A stretch of 64,000 nt of DNA from Anaerolineales bacterium (GTDB lineage: Bacteria > Chloroflexota > Anaerolineae > Anaerolineales > Anaerolineaceae), in the NCBI GenBank assembly GCA_020060485.1, contig JAGVAB010000158.1, positions 17,268-81,267 on the forward strand, written 5' to 3'. The position numbers and the translations under genes were made by a program. The notes under the pieces are model-generated. The model saw nothing but the letters and a program-made list of their open reading frames with translations, was not told the origin of the DNA and did not search any database. How positions within the stretch are numbered: the stretch's first letter is position 1; every line of letters starts with the position of its first letter. Shown here piece by piece: positions 17,161-25,900 of the stretch.

Positions 17161-17385
17161 ATGACTGACAATGCTGGTTATCAACCACAGAAGTTCCCCA
17201 AACTGAACACCATCCCTTCCGGATGGGATTGCAGCGACCTGGATGGCCCTTCCAACAACGGGCACCATCATCCCAACAGCCAAAAACTGGCCGCCCTGGA
17301 TTGTGACGCCGCACCCAAAATGGAAACCTTTCCCAAGACCAATACCGTTCCTGGCCAATGGGATATGTCCAACCTGAACGATTAA
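17161..17385 (+). CDS. Small repeat protein of unknown function in the leu operon
   Basis: 74-aa protein not recognised. It has a strong AAAGGAGAAG ribosome site and sits between leuA (34 bases before) and leuC (27 bases after), so it is surely co-transcribed. Two repeats of the pattern FPKxNT(I/V)PxxWDxSxL occur at residues 12-28 and 57-73, joined by a linker with HHHP (35-38). Two Cys (24, 48) are present. No signal peptide or membrane segment. It may be a regulator, assembly factor or metal-binding helper of LeuCD (speculative). Confidence 0.82.
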   Translation: MTDNAGYQPQKFPKLNTIPSGWDCSDLDGPSNNGHHHPNSQKLAALDCDAAPKMETFPKTNTVPGQWDMSNLND

Positions 17386-17412
17386 GCCGGTTCCACCAAC
17401 CGCGGGAGTATC

Positions 17413-18846
17413 ATGGAAGCCAAATCCAAGACCCTTTTCGAGAAGATCTGGGAGCGCCATGTGGTCATCCACCAACCTGGCGCCCCAGCCATCCTGTACA
17501 TTGACCTGCACTTGGTGCATGAAGTCACCTCACCGCAAGCCTTCAGTGGGTTGAGGCAGCGCGGCTTGCGCGTGCGCCGTCCAGAGCGCACAGTGGCCAC
17601 CGTTGACCATGCCATACCCACCCTCACCCCCGCCCCGAATGATCCGCTGGGACGGCTGTCGGCAGCAGACGAGATGAGCCGCGCCCAGATCGCACAACTG
17701 GAAACCAACTGCCAGGAATTTGATGTGCGCTGCCTGGGCATTGACCACCAGGATCAGGGCATCGTGCATGTGATAGGCCCTGAGCTGGGCCTGACCCAGC
17801 CTGGCATGACCATTGTGTGCGGCGACAGCCACACCGCCACCCATGGTGCATTCGGAGCACTGGCCTTTGGCATCGGCACCAGCGAGGTGGAGCATGTATT
17901 GGCCAGTCAGTGCCTGCTGCAACACCCGCCAAGAACCATGGAAGTTCATTTCGACGGCCAGCCGCAGCCAGGCGTTTCTGCCAAAGACCTCATCCTGGGC
18001 GTCATCCAGCAGATCGGGGTGGACGGCGGCACCGGCCACGTGATCGAATATACCGGCGAAGCCATCCGCAACATGGATATGGAAAGCCGCATGACCATCT
18101 GCAACATGTCCATTGAATGCGGGGCACGTGCTGGCATGGTGGCCGCGGACGAGACCACCTTTGCCTACCTGAAAGGCCGCAAGTATGCCCCACAAGGCGC
18201 AGACTGGGATTCGGCTATGCGAAATTGGCGTTCGCTATCCTCCGACCCCGGGGCAGCTTATGACAAAGTAGTCACGATCAATCTCAACCAGCTGGCCCCC
18301 ATGATCACCTTTGGTACCAACCCTGGCATGGGCATGCCCATCGACGGCTGCGTTCCCGACCCGCAAACAATGGCCGACCCCAACCAGCGCCAGGCATTGC
18401 AAAAAGCCCTGACCTATATGGGCTTGACCCCCAATCAGCCCCTGCTTGGCCACCCGGTGGATGTGGTCTTCATCGGAAGCTGCACCAATGGCCGGCTGAG
18501 CGACTTGCGCCAGGCAGCACAGATCTTCAAATACCGCTCGGTTGCCAAGGGCATGCGGGTACTGGTCGTGCCCGGTTCACAGGCCGTCAAACGTGCCGCA
18601 GAAGCCGAAGGTCTGCACGAAATCTTCCGCAGTGCCGGCGCCGAATGGCGTGAGCCAGGTTGCAGCATGTGCATTGCCATGAACGGTGACCAGATCGACC
18701 CCGGCCAGGTGGCTGTCAGCACCAGCAACCGCAACTTTGAAGGCCGGCAGGGCAAGGGCGGCAGGACCCTGCTCGCCAGCCCCTGGACAGCCGCAGCAGC
18801 GGCGGTAACCGGCCAGGTGAGCGATCCTCGCTCGTTGTTGGTGTGA
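17413..18846 (+). CDS. leuC: 3-Isopropylmalate dehydratase, large subunit
   Basis: Aconitase-superfamily subunit, 477 aa, normal for the bacterial LeuC type that pairs with a ~200-aa LeuD. [4Fe-4S] ligands lie in FIGSCTNGR and [16 protein letters not shown] and [20 protein letters not shown] are family hallmarks. GGGAG precedes the ATG. Presumably also acts on citramalate made by CimA downstream. Confidence 0.97.
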   Translation: MEAKSKTLFEKIWERHVVIHQPGAPAILYIDLHLVHEVTSPQAFSGLRQRGLRVRRPERTVATVDHAIPTLTPAPNDPLGRLSAADEMSRAQIAQLETNCQEFDVRCLGIDHQDQGIVHVIGPELGLTQPGMTIVCGDSHTATHGAFGALAFGIGTSEVEHVLASQCLLQHPPRTMEVHFDGQPQPGVSAKDLILGVIQQIGVDGGTGHVIEYTGEAIRNMDMESRMTICNMSIECGARAGMVAADETTFAYLKGRKYAPQGADWDSAMRNWRSLSSDPGAAYDKVVTINLNQLAPMITFGTNPGMGMPIDGCVPDPQTMADPNQRQALQKALTYMGLTPNQPLLGHPVDVVFIGSCTNGRLSDLRQAAQIFKYRSVAKGMRVLVVPGSQAVKRAAEAEGLHEIFRSAGAEWREPGCSMCIAMNGDQIDPGQVAVSTSNRNFEGRQGKGGRTLLASPWTAAAAAVTGQVSDPRSLLV

Positions 18847-18864
18847 ACCACGGAGACAAACCTC

Positions 18865-19473
18865 ATGGATAAATTCACCACCCTTACCTCACGCCTGGTA
18901 CCACTGCCGGTCAATGATATCGACACAGACCAGATCATCCCGGCCCGCTTCCTCAAGGTTACGGACAAGCAGGGTCTGGCCCAAAACCTGTTTTCTGACT
19001 GGCGCTATACAGCCGACGGCAACCCCAAAGCGGATTTTCCGCTCAACCTGCCTGAAAACCAGGGAGCCCGCATTCTGCTGGCCGGCAACAACTTTGGCTG
19101 CGGCTCGTCCCGCGAGCACGCCCCCTGGGCTTTGACCGGGTTTGGTTTCCGCGCCATTCTGGCCACCTCCTTCGCCGACATCTTCTACAACAATGCCCTT
19201 AAGAACGGCCTGCTGCCAGTGGTGCTGGATGGAGAAACCCATCAAACCCTGCTGGAGGCACGGACGCAAAACCCCGCCCTGGAGATCACCGTTGATCTGC
19301 TCAACCAGACTGTGCGCCTGCCGGATGGCTTGCAAGCTGCCTTTACAGTGGACAGCTTTGCCCGTACCTGCCTGATGCAAGGCACCGATCAACTTGGCTA
19401 CCTGCTGTCTTTCGCCGACCAGATCGCCCGCTACGAACAGCAGCTTCCCCTTACTGTGGCTGCCGGGTCTTAA
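18865..19473 (+). CDS. leuD: 3-Isopropylmalate dehydratase, small subunit
   Basis: Swivel-domain partner of LeuC, 202 aa. NDIDTDQIIPARFLK near the N-terminus, NFGCGSSREHAPWAL in the middle and FADIFYNNALKNGLLPV are diagnostic. Follows leuC by 18 bases. The length is that of the E. coli type rather than the short archaeal/Thermotoga type. Confidence 0.97.
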   Translation: MDKFTTLTSRLVPLPVNDIDTDQIIPARFLKVTDKQGLAQNLFSDWRYTADGNPKADFPLNLPENQGARILLAGNNFGCGSSREHAPWALTGFGFRAILATSFADIFYNNALKNGLLPVVLDGETHQTLLEARTQNPALEITVDLLNQTVRLPDGLQAAFTVDSFARTCLMQGTDQLGYLLSFADQIARYEQQLPLTVAAGS

Positions 19474-19518
19474 CCCTGGCAGCCAATAATCAATGATTTA
19501 GCGATAAAGGACACAACC

Positions 19519-21075
19519 ATGATCCAGATCTATGACACCACCCTGAGAGACGGTACACAACGCAAAGGCATTTCCCTGTCCTGTGAAGACAAGCTGCGTA
19601 TTGCCCGCAAACTGGATCAATTTGGTGTGGACTTTATTGAAGGCGGCTGGCCGGGATCCAATCCTAAAGACGTAGCTTTCTTCCAGCGGGCACAACAGGA
19701 AGAATGGCAGCATGCCCGTATCGCCGCCTTTGGCTCCACCCGCCGGGCCGGCACTACCCCGGAGGCAGACCCCAACCTGGTCGCCCTGGTAGAATCGGGT
19801 GCGCCGGTATGCACCATCTTCGGCAAAACCTGGACCCTGCACGTGACCGAGGTCATGCACACCACTCTGGAAGAAAACCTGCGCATGATCGAAGAAAGTG
19901 TGGCTTTTCTCAGGGCCCAGGGGCGCTATGTGATCTACGACGCAGAACATTTCTTCGACGGCTACAAAGCCGACCCTGCTTATGCCCTGCAGACCCTGGC
20001 CTCCGCCCAACGCGGCGGTGCGGAAACCCTGGTGCTGTGCGATACCAACGGCGGCTGCCTGCCGGAGGAGATCCTCACTGCCCTGCGGGATGTGCAATCC
20101 ACCCTGCCGGGCACCCCATTGGGCATCCACGCCCATAATGACGGGGGCATGGCCGTAGCCAATTCGGTGGCGGCGGTCAAGGCAGGCTGCATCCAGGTGC
20201 AGGGCACGATCAATGGCTATGGCGAACGCTGCGGAAATGCCGACCTGTGCGCGGTCATCCCCAACCTGTCATTGAAACTGGGCCTGGACTGTCTGCCAGA
20301 GGGACATCTGACGCACCTGGCAGAGGTCTCGCGCTTTGTCAGCGAGATCGCCAATTTGCGCCCGGATGAACACCAGCCATTTGTGGGCAAAGCCGCCTTC
20401 GCCCACAAGGGCGGCATTCACGTCTCGGCCATGCGCCGCGCACCCACCTCCTACCAGCACATTACACCAGAGCTGGTGGGCAACCAGATGGTCATTCTGG
20501 TGTCTGAACTCTCCGGCCAGAGCAACCTGCTCAGCAAGGCCGAAGATTACGGGATGGGGAATGTACAAAACAAGGACGTTTCTGCGGTGTTGAAAGAAAT
20601 TAAGGAAATGGAAGCGCGCGGCTTCTCTTTCGAAGCCGCTGAAGCCTCGGTGGCCCTGCTGCTCAACCGCCAGCAGCCCGATTATCAGCCGCCCTTTGAA
20701 ATGCTCGACTTTTTTGTCAACGTGGAACACCGTCAGGGGCGGGGCACCTTTGCCGAGGCCACGGTCAAGGTGCAGGTCAATAGCGAAGTACTGCACACTG
20801 CCGCCGAAGGCAATGGCCCGGTCAGCGCCCTGGACCAGGCCCTGCGCAAAGCCTTGATCAATCATTACCCGGTTATAGAGAAATTCCACCTGGCCGATTA
20901 CAAAGTACGCATCCTGGACAGCAACAATGGCACCAATGCCATCACCCGCGTACTGATCGATACCCAGAATGGCAACAAACGCTGGAGCACAGTTGGCGCC
21001 AGCACCAACATCATCGAAGCCAGTTGGCGGGCTCTGGCCGATTCCTTTGAATATGGCCTGATGGTAGTCAATTAA
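19519..21075 (+). CDS. cimA: (R)-Citramalate synthase
   Basis: Claisen-condensing enzyme making citramalate from pyruvate and acetyl-CoA, giving 2-ketobutyrate for isoleucine. 518 aa. Begins [21 protein letters not shown], with [27 protein letters not shown] metal region, [13 protein letters not shown] and the allosteric domain from about residue 390. WPGSNPKD and GNADL are typical of the long CimA/TIGR00977 group and separate it from LeuA. Together with LeuCD and LeuB in the same operon this gives a threonine-independent isoleucine route; no threonine deaminase gene is in the window. Confidence 0.93.
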   Translation: MIQIYDTTLRDGTQRKGISLSCEDKLRIARKLDQFGVDFIEGGWPGSNPKDVAFFQRAQQEEWQHARIAAFGSTRRAGTTPEADPNLVALVESGAPVCTIFGKTWTLHVTEVMHTTLEENLRMIEESVAFLRAQGRYVIYDAEHFFDGYKADPAYALQTLASAQRGGAETLVLCDTNGGCLPEEILTALRDVQSTLPGTPLGIHAHNDGGMAVANSVAAVKAGCIQVQGTINGYGERCGNADLCAVIPNLSLKLGLDCLPEGHLTHLAEVSRFVSEIANLRPDEHQPFVGKAAFAHKGGIHVSAMRRAPTSYQHITPELVGNQMVILVSELSGQSNLLSKAEDYGMGNVQNKDVSAVLKEIKEMEARGFSFEAAEASVALLLNRQQPDYQPPFEMLDFFVNVEHRQGRGTFAEATVKVQVNSEVLHTAAEGNGPVSALDQALRKALINHYPVIEKFHLADYKVRILDSNNGTNAITRVLIDTQNGNKRWSTVGASTNIIEASWRALADSFEYGLMVVN

Positions 21076-21116
21076 GACTCACCCGCCAAACCTTCGCACA
21101 CAGGAGACATTCAACC

Positions 21117-22175
21117 ATGCAAGTCAGAATTGCCCTTTTACCCGGTGACGGCATCGGACCGGAAGTCATCTCAGCCGCGGTGCGCGTCCTGAACGAACTG
21201 GGAGAAATTTGCGGCCACAACTTTGTTTTTGAAGAACAATTGATCGGCGGCTGCGCCATTGATGCCTATGGCACTGCCCTGAGCGATGAGACCATCCAGG
21301 TCTGTCAGCGGGCGAATGCCGTCCTGCTGGGCGCAGTGGGCGGCCCCAAATGGGATGACCCCAACGCGGCTGTGCGCCCCGAACAGGGTCTGCTCAAGCT
21401 GCGCAAGGCCCTGGATGTATTCGCCAACCTGCGTCCGGTGAGCGTGTACCCGCAGCTGATGGAAGCTTCACCGTTGAAACCCGAAAAACTGGCCGGGGTT
21501 GACCTGCTGGTGGTGCGCGAATTAACCGGCGGCCTGTATTTTGGCGAGCCCAAAGGCCGTTCGCTAGTTGACGGCGTTCGCACTGCGGTCGACACAATGC
21601 GCTACAATGAAAACGAGATCCGCCGGGTGGTGGAACTGGCCTTCCAGTTAGCCGAAGGCCGCCGCAAGAAGGTCACCTCGGTGGACAAGGCCAATGTACT
21701 GGAATGCTCGCGCCTGTGGCGGCAAGTGACCGGCGAAGTGGCCGCCAACCACCCGCAGATTGCCCTGGAAAACATGTTGGTCGACACCGCCGCCATGCGT
21801 CTGATCCAGAATCCTGCCAGCATTGACGTGCTGGTGACCAGCAACATGTTCGGCGACATCCTGACCGATGAGGCCTCGGTTTTGAGCGGCTCGATGGGTC
21901 TGCTGCCCTCCGCCTCTTTGGGTCAGGGCGGCCCGGGATTATACGAACCCATCCACGGTTCTGCTCCCGACATCGCTGGCAAAGGCATTGCCAACCCACT
22001 GGGCACAATCCTGAGTGCAGCCCTGATGCTGCGCTACTCCCTGCACCTGCCAGACGAAGCCGCCCGGGTGGAAGCCGCCGTGCAACGCGTGCTGGCAGCC
22101 GGACACCGTACCGTGGATCTGGGTGGCAAGCTGGGCACAAGCCAGATCACCGATCTGGTCGTATCAGCACTCTAA
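21117..22175 (+). CDS. leuB: 3-Isopropylmalate dehydrogenase
   Basis: NAD-dependent beta-decarboxylating dehydrogenase, 352 aa. [11 protein letters not shown] at the N-terminus, [21 protein letters not shown] catalytic segment, [13 protein letters not shown] metal-binding stretch and the adenine-binding [19 protein letters not shown] are present. In this operon it likely also oxidises 3-methylmalate for the citramalate route. Confidence 0.97.
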   Translation: MQVRIALLPGDGIGPEVISAAVRVLNELGEICGHNFVFEEQLIGGCAIDAYGTALSDETIQVCQRANAVLLGAVGGPKWDDPNAAVRPEQGLLKLRKALDVFANLRPVSVYPQLMEASPLKPEKLAGVDLLVVRELTGGLYFGEPKGRSLVDGVRTAVDTMRYNENEIRRVVELAFQLAEGRRKKVTSVDKANVLECSRLWRQVTGEVAANHPQIALENMLVDTAAMRLIQNPASIDVLVTSNMFGDILTDEASVLSGSMGLLPSASLGQGGPGLYEPIHGSAPDIAGKGIANPLGTILSAALMLRYSLHLPDEAARVEAAVQRVLAAGHRTVDLGGKLGTSQITDLVVSAL

Positions 22176-22215
22176 CTTATAAGATCAAAACAACAAGCAA
22201 AAGGACAAATGCAAA

Positions 22216-23139
22216 ATGGGAATTGAATCAAAATATGTGTGGATGAATGGTGAATTGGTGGCGTATGAGAAAGCGACAGTACCTTTCCTGAATCCCGCCC
22301 TGCACTATGGCTTTGCCTGCTTTGAAGGCATCCGCTGTTACAAGACCGGCCAGGGACCAGCCATTTTCCGCAATCGCGAGCACATGCAGCGTCTGGCTGA
22401 ATCGGCTCATATCATGGGCTTCCAAAAATTACCCTACAGCACGGATGAATTAATGGCAGCCGCCCGCCAGACCGTGGCCAGCAATGGCTTTGAAGCCTGC
22501 TACATCCGCCCGCTGGTCTACCTGGTCTCGCCCAGCATGGGCCTGAACTGCGATCTGGGGCAAGCCCACGTGGGCATTGCCGCCTGGGAATGGGGCAGCA
22601 TGCTGGGTGAAGAATCATTGATCAATGGGGTACGCGTCAATGTTTCCTCCTTCACCCGCCATCACCCCAATGTCATGATGACCAAATCCAAGGCTGCCGG
22701 CAATTATGTCAACAGCATGCTGGCCAAGGCCGAATCGGTGCGTGCCGGGTTTGAAGAGGCGATCATGCTTGATCCGCAAGGCTATGTGGCCGAATGTACC
22801 GGCGAAAACCTTTTCCTGGTTCGCAAGGGAAAACTCTACACGACTCATACGGCTGCCATTCTGGAAGGCATCACCCGGGATGCCATCATCAGCCTGGCGC
22901 AGGGTCTGGGCTACGAAGTGGTTGAGCAGCCCATCGTACGCGATCAACTCTATGTGGCCGATGAGGTCTTCATGTGCGGCACAGCCGCCGAATGCGTGCC
23001 GGTGCGCGAGATCGACTACCGGCAAATCGGCAGCGGCAAGGCCGGGCCGGTGACGCGTGCCATCCAGCAGGCCTTCCAGCAAGTGATCAACGGGCAACAC
23101 CCCCTCTCGACGGGCTGGCTGGATTATATCAACCAATAG
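22216..23139 (+). CDS. ilvE: Branched-chain amino-acid aminotransferase
   Basis: Fold-type IV PLP transaminase, 307 aa, last step for Leu, Ile and Val. Features: VWMNGELVAYEKATVPFLNPALHYG at the start (split by short variable residues), FEGIRCY, PLP Lys in TKSKAAGNYVNS, AECTGENLF and CGTAAECVPVREID. AAAGGAC ribosome site nine bases upstream. Last gene of the operon, followed by a terminator. Confidence 0.96.
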   Translation: MGIESKYVWMNGELVAYEKATVPFLNPALHYGFACFEGIRCYKTGQGPAIFRNREHMQRLAESAHIMGFQKLPYSTDELMAAARQTVASNGFEACYIRPLVYLVSPSMGLNCDLGQAHVGIAAWEWGSMLGEESLINGVRVNVSSFTRHHPNVMMTKSKAAGNYVNSMLAKAESVRAGFEEAIMLDPQGYVAECTGENLFLVRKGKLYTTHTAAILEGITRDAIISLAQGLGYEVVEQPIVRDQLYVADEVFMCGTAAECVPVREIDYRQIGSGKAGPVTRAIQQAFQQVINGQHPLSTGWLDYINQ

Positions 23140-23171
23140 CTGCCAGAATCTTTTTTTACTGCGTCATGAGC

Positions 23172-23204
23172 AACCAGCCCTGGCTTTGGCCAGGGCTGGT
23201 TTTT
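23172..23204 (+). terminator. Intrinsic terminator of the ilv-leu operon
   Basis: AACCAGCCCTGG (23172-23183), six-base loop, CCAGGGCTGGTT (23190-23201), then more T. Perfect 12-bp stem 32 bases after ilvE stop. No U-run follows in the minus direction, so it serves the plus-strand operon, not the converging lipoprotein gene. Confidence 0.88.
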
Positions 23205-23225
23205 CAGGCAGCATTGGAGTAAGCT

Positions 23226-25796
23226 TCAACGGCGCAGGGCAGCCTCACTGAACAACAAATTCCAGGTGATCGGGCCGACAATACCATCTACGACCAGGCT
23301 GTTTCGCTCCTGGAAGTGCCTGACCGCCTGGTCGGTCATGTTGCCAAAGACCCCATCCGGTGTACCGACTTCCACATAGCCCAGCGCGTACAGGCGCTGC
23401 TGCATTTCACGCACATCATTGCCCACCATTTGCGGATCGGTCAGCGACAGGGAACGATAGAAAGCAACCGGGGTGGGTGTGGCAGTTGGCGGCGCGGCGG
23501 TGAAGGTCGAGGTGGGCGTGACCGGGGTAGGTTTGACAGGTGCAGAAGCAAGGCTGCACACTTTGGCCGAGTTTTCCCCGGCCGGTAGCTGCAATGCTCC
23601 CGGCTGCCCCCAAATATGGACAACCCCATCACTACCAGTGCTCAACAGCAAGCGTCCATCCTGACTGAAAGCCAGATATTTGGCACTGCCTTGATGTGCC
23701 TGCCACTGGTGAATGATCTGGCGCGTATCCAGGTCCAGCAGAGACAAAACCCCGGCCCGGTCACCCATAGCCAGCAGGCAGCCAGTTGGGCTGAACGCCA
23801 GACTGACCGGCACAGACTGCCCTTCGGCAGGTTGGGAAAAAGCCTCGCCGCTATTCACATTCCACACCAGAAAATCATCCTCCTGGCTGGCAGCTACAAA
23901 ACCGCCATCCGGGCTGATGGCAATGTCCATCAACTCCTCAACTTGCGGGAATGTGAATTCCCGCAGCATTTCACCCGATGCCGCATCCCATACAACCACG
24001 CTCTTTTCCCCGGTGGCCAGCCATTTGCCGTCCTGGCTGAGGGCTGAATGCCCAGCGGTCGTGTCGATTTGCAGGCGCGGGCCGCCACTGGTAACCTCAT
24101 AGAGGGTTAGTGACCGATTTCTGCTGTCCTGGTCGCGCGAACTCATGGCCAGCAGGTTCGTACCAGGGTGAGCAGCAAACTTGTAAATGGGGCTGTACAT
24201 CCCCAAAGCAGGCTCAAACGGATATTCCTGGAATGCCTCCATGCGGTTCGCATCCCAACTCTTGATGACCCGGTCGGAACCGGCGGTCAAGAGAACCTCT
24301 CCCCCCGATGAAAATGCCATATGCTGAATGGCTTCCGCATGAGCTTGATCTTCATGCAAAAGAACGTTGTCCGCCAGGGCAACCAGCATCAGCCTGCCGT
24401 CAGACAAGCCAGCCGCCAGCACGGTCTGCCCGTCTTTCTCACCCAGGGCTGCCGCGCTGATAAAGCGGGTATCCGTGGTCAGGGATTGCAGCTTCGTCTC
24501 GCTTTGCACGTCCCACAATTCCAGCGTGCCTTCGAAAGCCACCGCCAGGACATTCCCGTTGCTGCCCGGTTTGAATGCCAGATTGGGCACAGCGCAGCCG
24601 CGACAGGTCTTCAGGCGATTGGTCCAGGCAGCGACATCTTCATTGGCGATTATTTTCTCCGCAGCTTTGGCATCCTGCAAATTCCAAAAGGCGATTTCCC
24701 CCATATATAACAAACCCACCTTGCTGCTTTGCGGGTCATATACCAGATTCAAAAAAGACCCTGGCGCATCAGGAATGAGGTGATTCTTGATTCGATTGAT
24801 TCTTGCCGTATCCCACACACCGATCTCATAACGCATTTTACCCACCGGGTCACAGCCTGGCGTTTGTTCGATACAGGGCGGGTCCAGATAACCAATATAG
24901 CAGCCCAAAACGAAATGGTTACCCCGGTTGCCCTCTGTATAACACAGGCCATTGCTCAACCGTTCGCGGGTGTAAGTGTTGACAGACGTGTTCAGCAGAT
25001 TGCCGGATGGCACATCCCAGATTCGTACATCACCGAGGATATTCACTGCTTGCAGTTTCGTTCCGTCGCCGCTAAAGAAGACACCTGTGGTTTCCGGCAA
25101 AAGGGCCGAAGGCCAAACAGGGATCAAAGTTTTGCTGGTCAAGGTTTTCAATAACCGTCCACTGTCCACATCAAACAGCTTGATGATCGTGGTCACCGGT
25201 TGGTTAATATCAAAAATCTCATAGACCTCCTGAGACACAGCAATCGTTTTCCCGTCGGGAGCGAAATATACTTCTTCGCCAGCATCCGGGATGATCTGCA
25301 GCATTCTGCCGCTGTCCACATCCCAAACCTGGACAGTGGACTGAAAACCAGAGGCGGCCAGATGGCGGCCATCGCTGCTAAAGGACAGGGAAACGGACTG
25401 GGCAGCCGAGGGCAATTCGCGTTGCAATTCGAAGGTCTCCCCATCCAGAAGAACCACGCCCGCCTTGCCGCTCACCGCCAGGATGCTGCCATCTGGCGAC
25501 CAGGCGATGTTGTACACTGCACCGAATGGAGAAAGCCTTTTGGAATACAACTGCTCAATTGCCTGTGCCGTCCTGGGCAGAATGCGCCAATCGCCGGTTG
25601 GCGGCAGCGGAATGGGTGTGGCCGTAGGCGATACTGCAACCGGCCCGGCGCTGGTTACATCAAGTGCGGGGGTGCTTGCCTGACCTGGTTGAACAACAAC
25701 GGGCTCCACCTGGTCAGCTGGCAAAGAAGGTCCGGTTTTTGCGCAGGCAGCCAGCACTAACAAAACGAGGATACAAGTCAATCGTATTCTTCTCAT
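23226..25796 (-). CDS. WD40-repeat lipoprotein with C-terminal peptidoglycan-binding domain
   Basis: 856-aa surface lipoprotein. Type II signal with LVLAAC lipobox at residues 14-19. After a Thr/Pro/Val-rich linker come many beta-propeller blades of WD40 type (repeats such as VWDVDSGRML, IWDVPSGNLL, SWDANRMEA, VWDAASGEML), likely two propellers. A Pro/Thr linker near residue 770 leads to a PG_binding_1 module (VREMQQRLYALGYV, AVRHFQERNSLVVDGIVG). ATG 25796 is chosen because GAGGT lies just upstream and the lipobox follows at the right distance; a longer frame extends upstream without a signal. It is probably anchored to membrane or wall and binds partners through the propeller. Function unknown. 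Confidence 0.87.
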   Translation of the reverse strand: MRRIRLTCILVLLVLAACAKTGPSLPADQVEPVVVQPGQASTPALDVTSAGPVAVSPTATPIPLPPTGDWRILPRTAQAIEQLYSKRLSPFGAVYNIAWSPDGSILAVSGKAGVVLLDGETFELQRELPSAAQSVSLSFSSDGRHLAASGFQSTVQVWDVDSGRMLQIIPDAGEEVYFAPDGKTIAVSQEVYEIFDINQPVTTIIKLFDVDSGRLLKTLTSKTLIPVWPSALLPETTGVFFSGDGTKLQAVNILGDVRIWDVPSGNLLNTSVNTYTRERLSNGLCYTEGNRGNHFVLGCYIGYLDPPCIEQTPGCDPVGKMRYEIGVWDTARINRIKNHLIPDAPGSFLNLVYDPQSSKVGLLYMGEIAFWNLQDAKAAEKIIANEDVAAWTNRLKTCRGCAVPNLAFKPGSNGNVLAVAFEGTLELWDVQSETKLQSLTTDTRFISAAALGEKDGQTVLAAGLSDGRLMLVALADNVLLHEDQAHAEAIQHMAFSSGGEVLLTAGSDRVIKSWDANRMEAFQEYPFEPALGMYSPIYKFAAHPGTNLLAMSSRDQDSRNRSLTLYEVTSGGPRLQIDTTAGHSALSQDGKWLATGEKSVVVWDAASGEMLREFTFPQVEELMDIAISPDGGFVAASQEDDFLVWNVNSGEAFSQPAEGQSVPVSLAFSPTGCLLAMGDRAGVLSLLDLDTRQIIHQWQAHQGSAKYLAFSQDGRLLLSTGSDGVVHIWGQPGALQLPAGENSAKVCSLASAPVKPTPVTPTSTFTAAPPTATPTPVAFYRSLSLTDPQMVGNDVREMQQRLYALGYVEVGTPDGVFGNMTDQAVRHFQERNSLVVDGIVGPITWNLLFSEAALRR

Positions 25797-25828
25797 TATG
25801 ACCTCGACTATTCTCACCTGCGACCACG

Positions 25829-25860
25829 CCTCCCCGCAGACCGCAATGCCTGCGGGGAGG
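25829..25860 (-). repeat. Intercistronic inverted repeat
   Basis: Perfect 11-bp stem CCTCCCCGCAG / CTGCGGGGAGG with a 10-base loop between the two lipoprotein genes. No U-run on the minus strand, so it is more likely a stabilising hairpin or factor-dependent stop than an intrinsic terminator. Confidence 0.6.
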
Positions 25861-25900
25861 ATTGCCATCACATCCAATTCACCAACTCCATTTTGCCATC

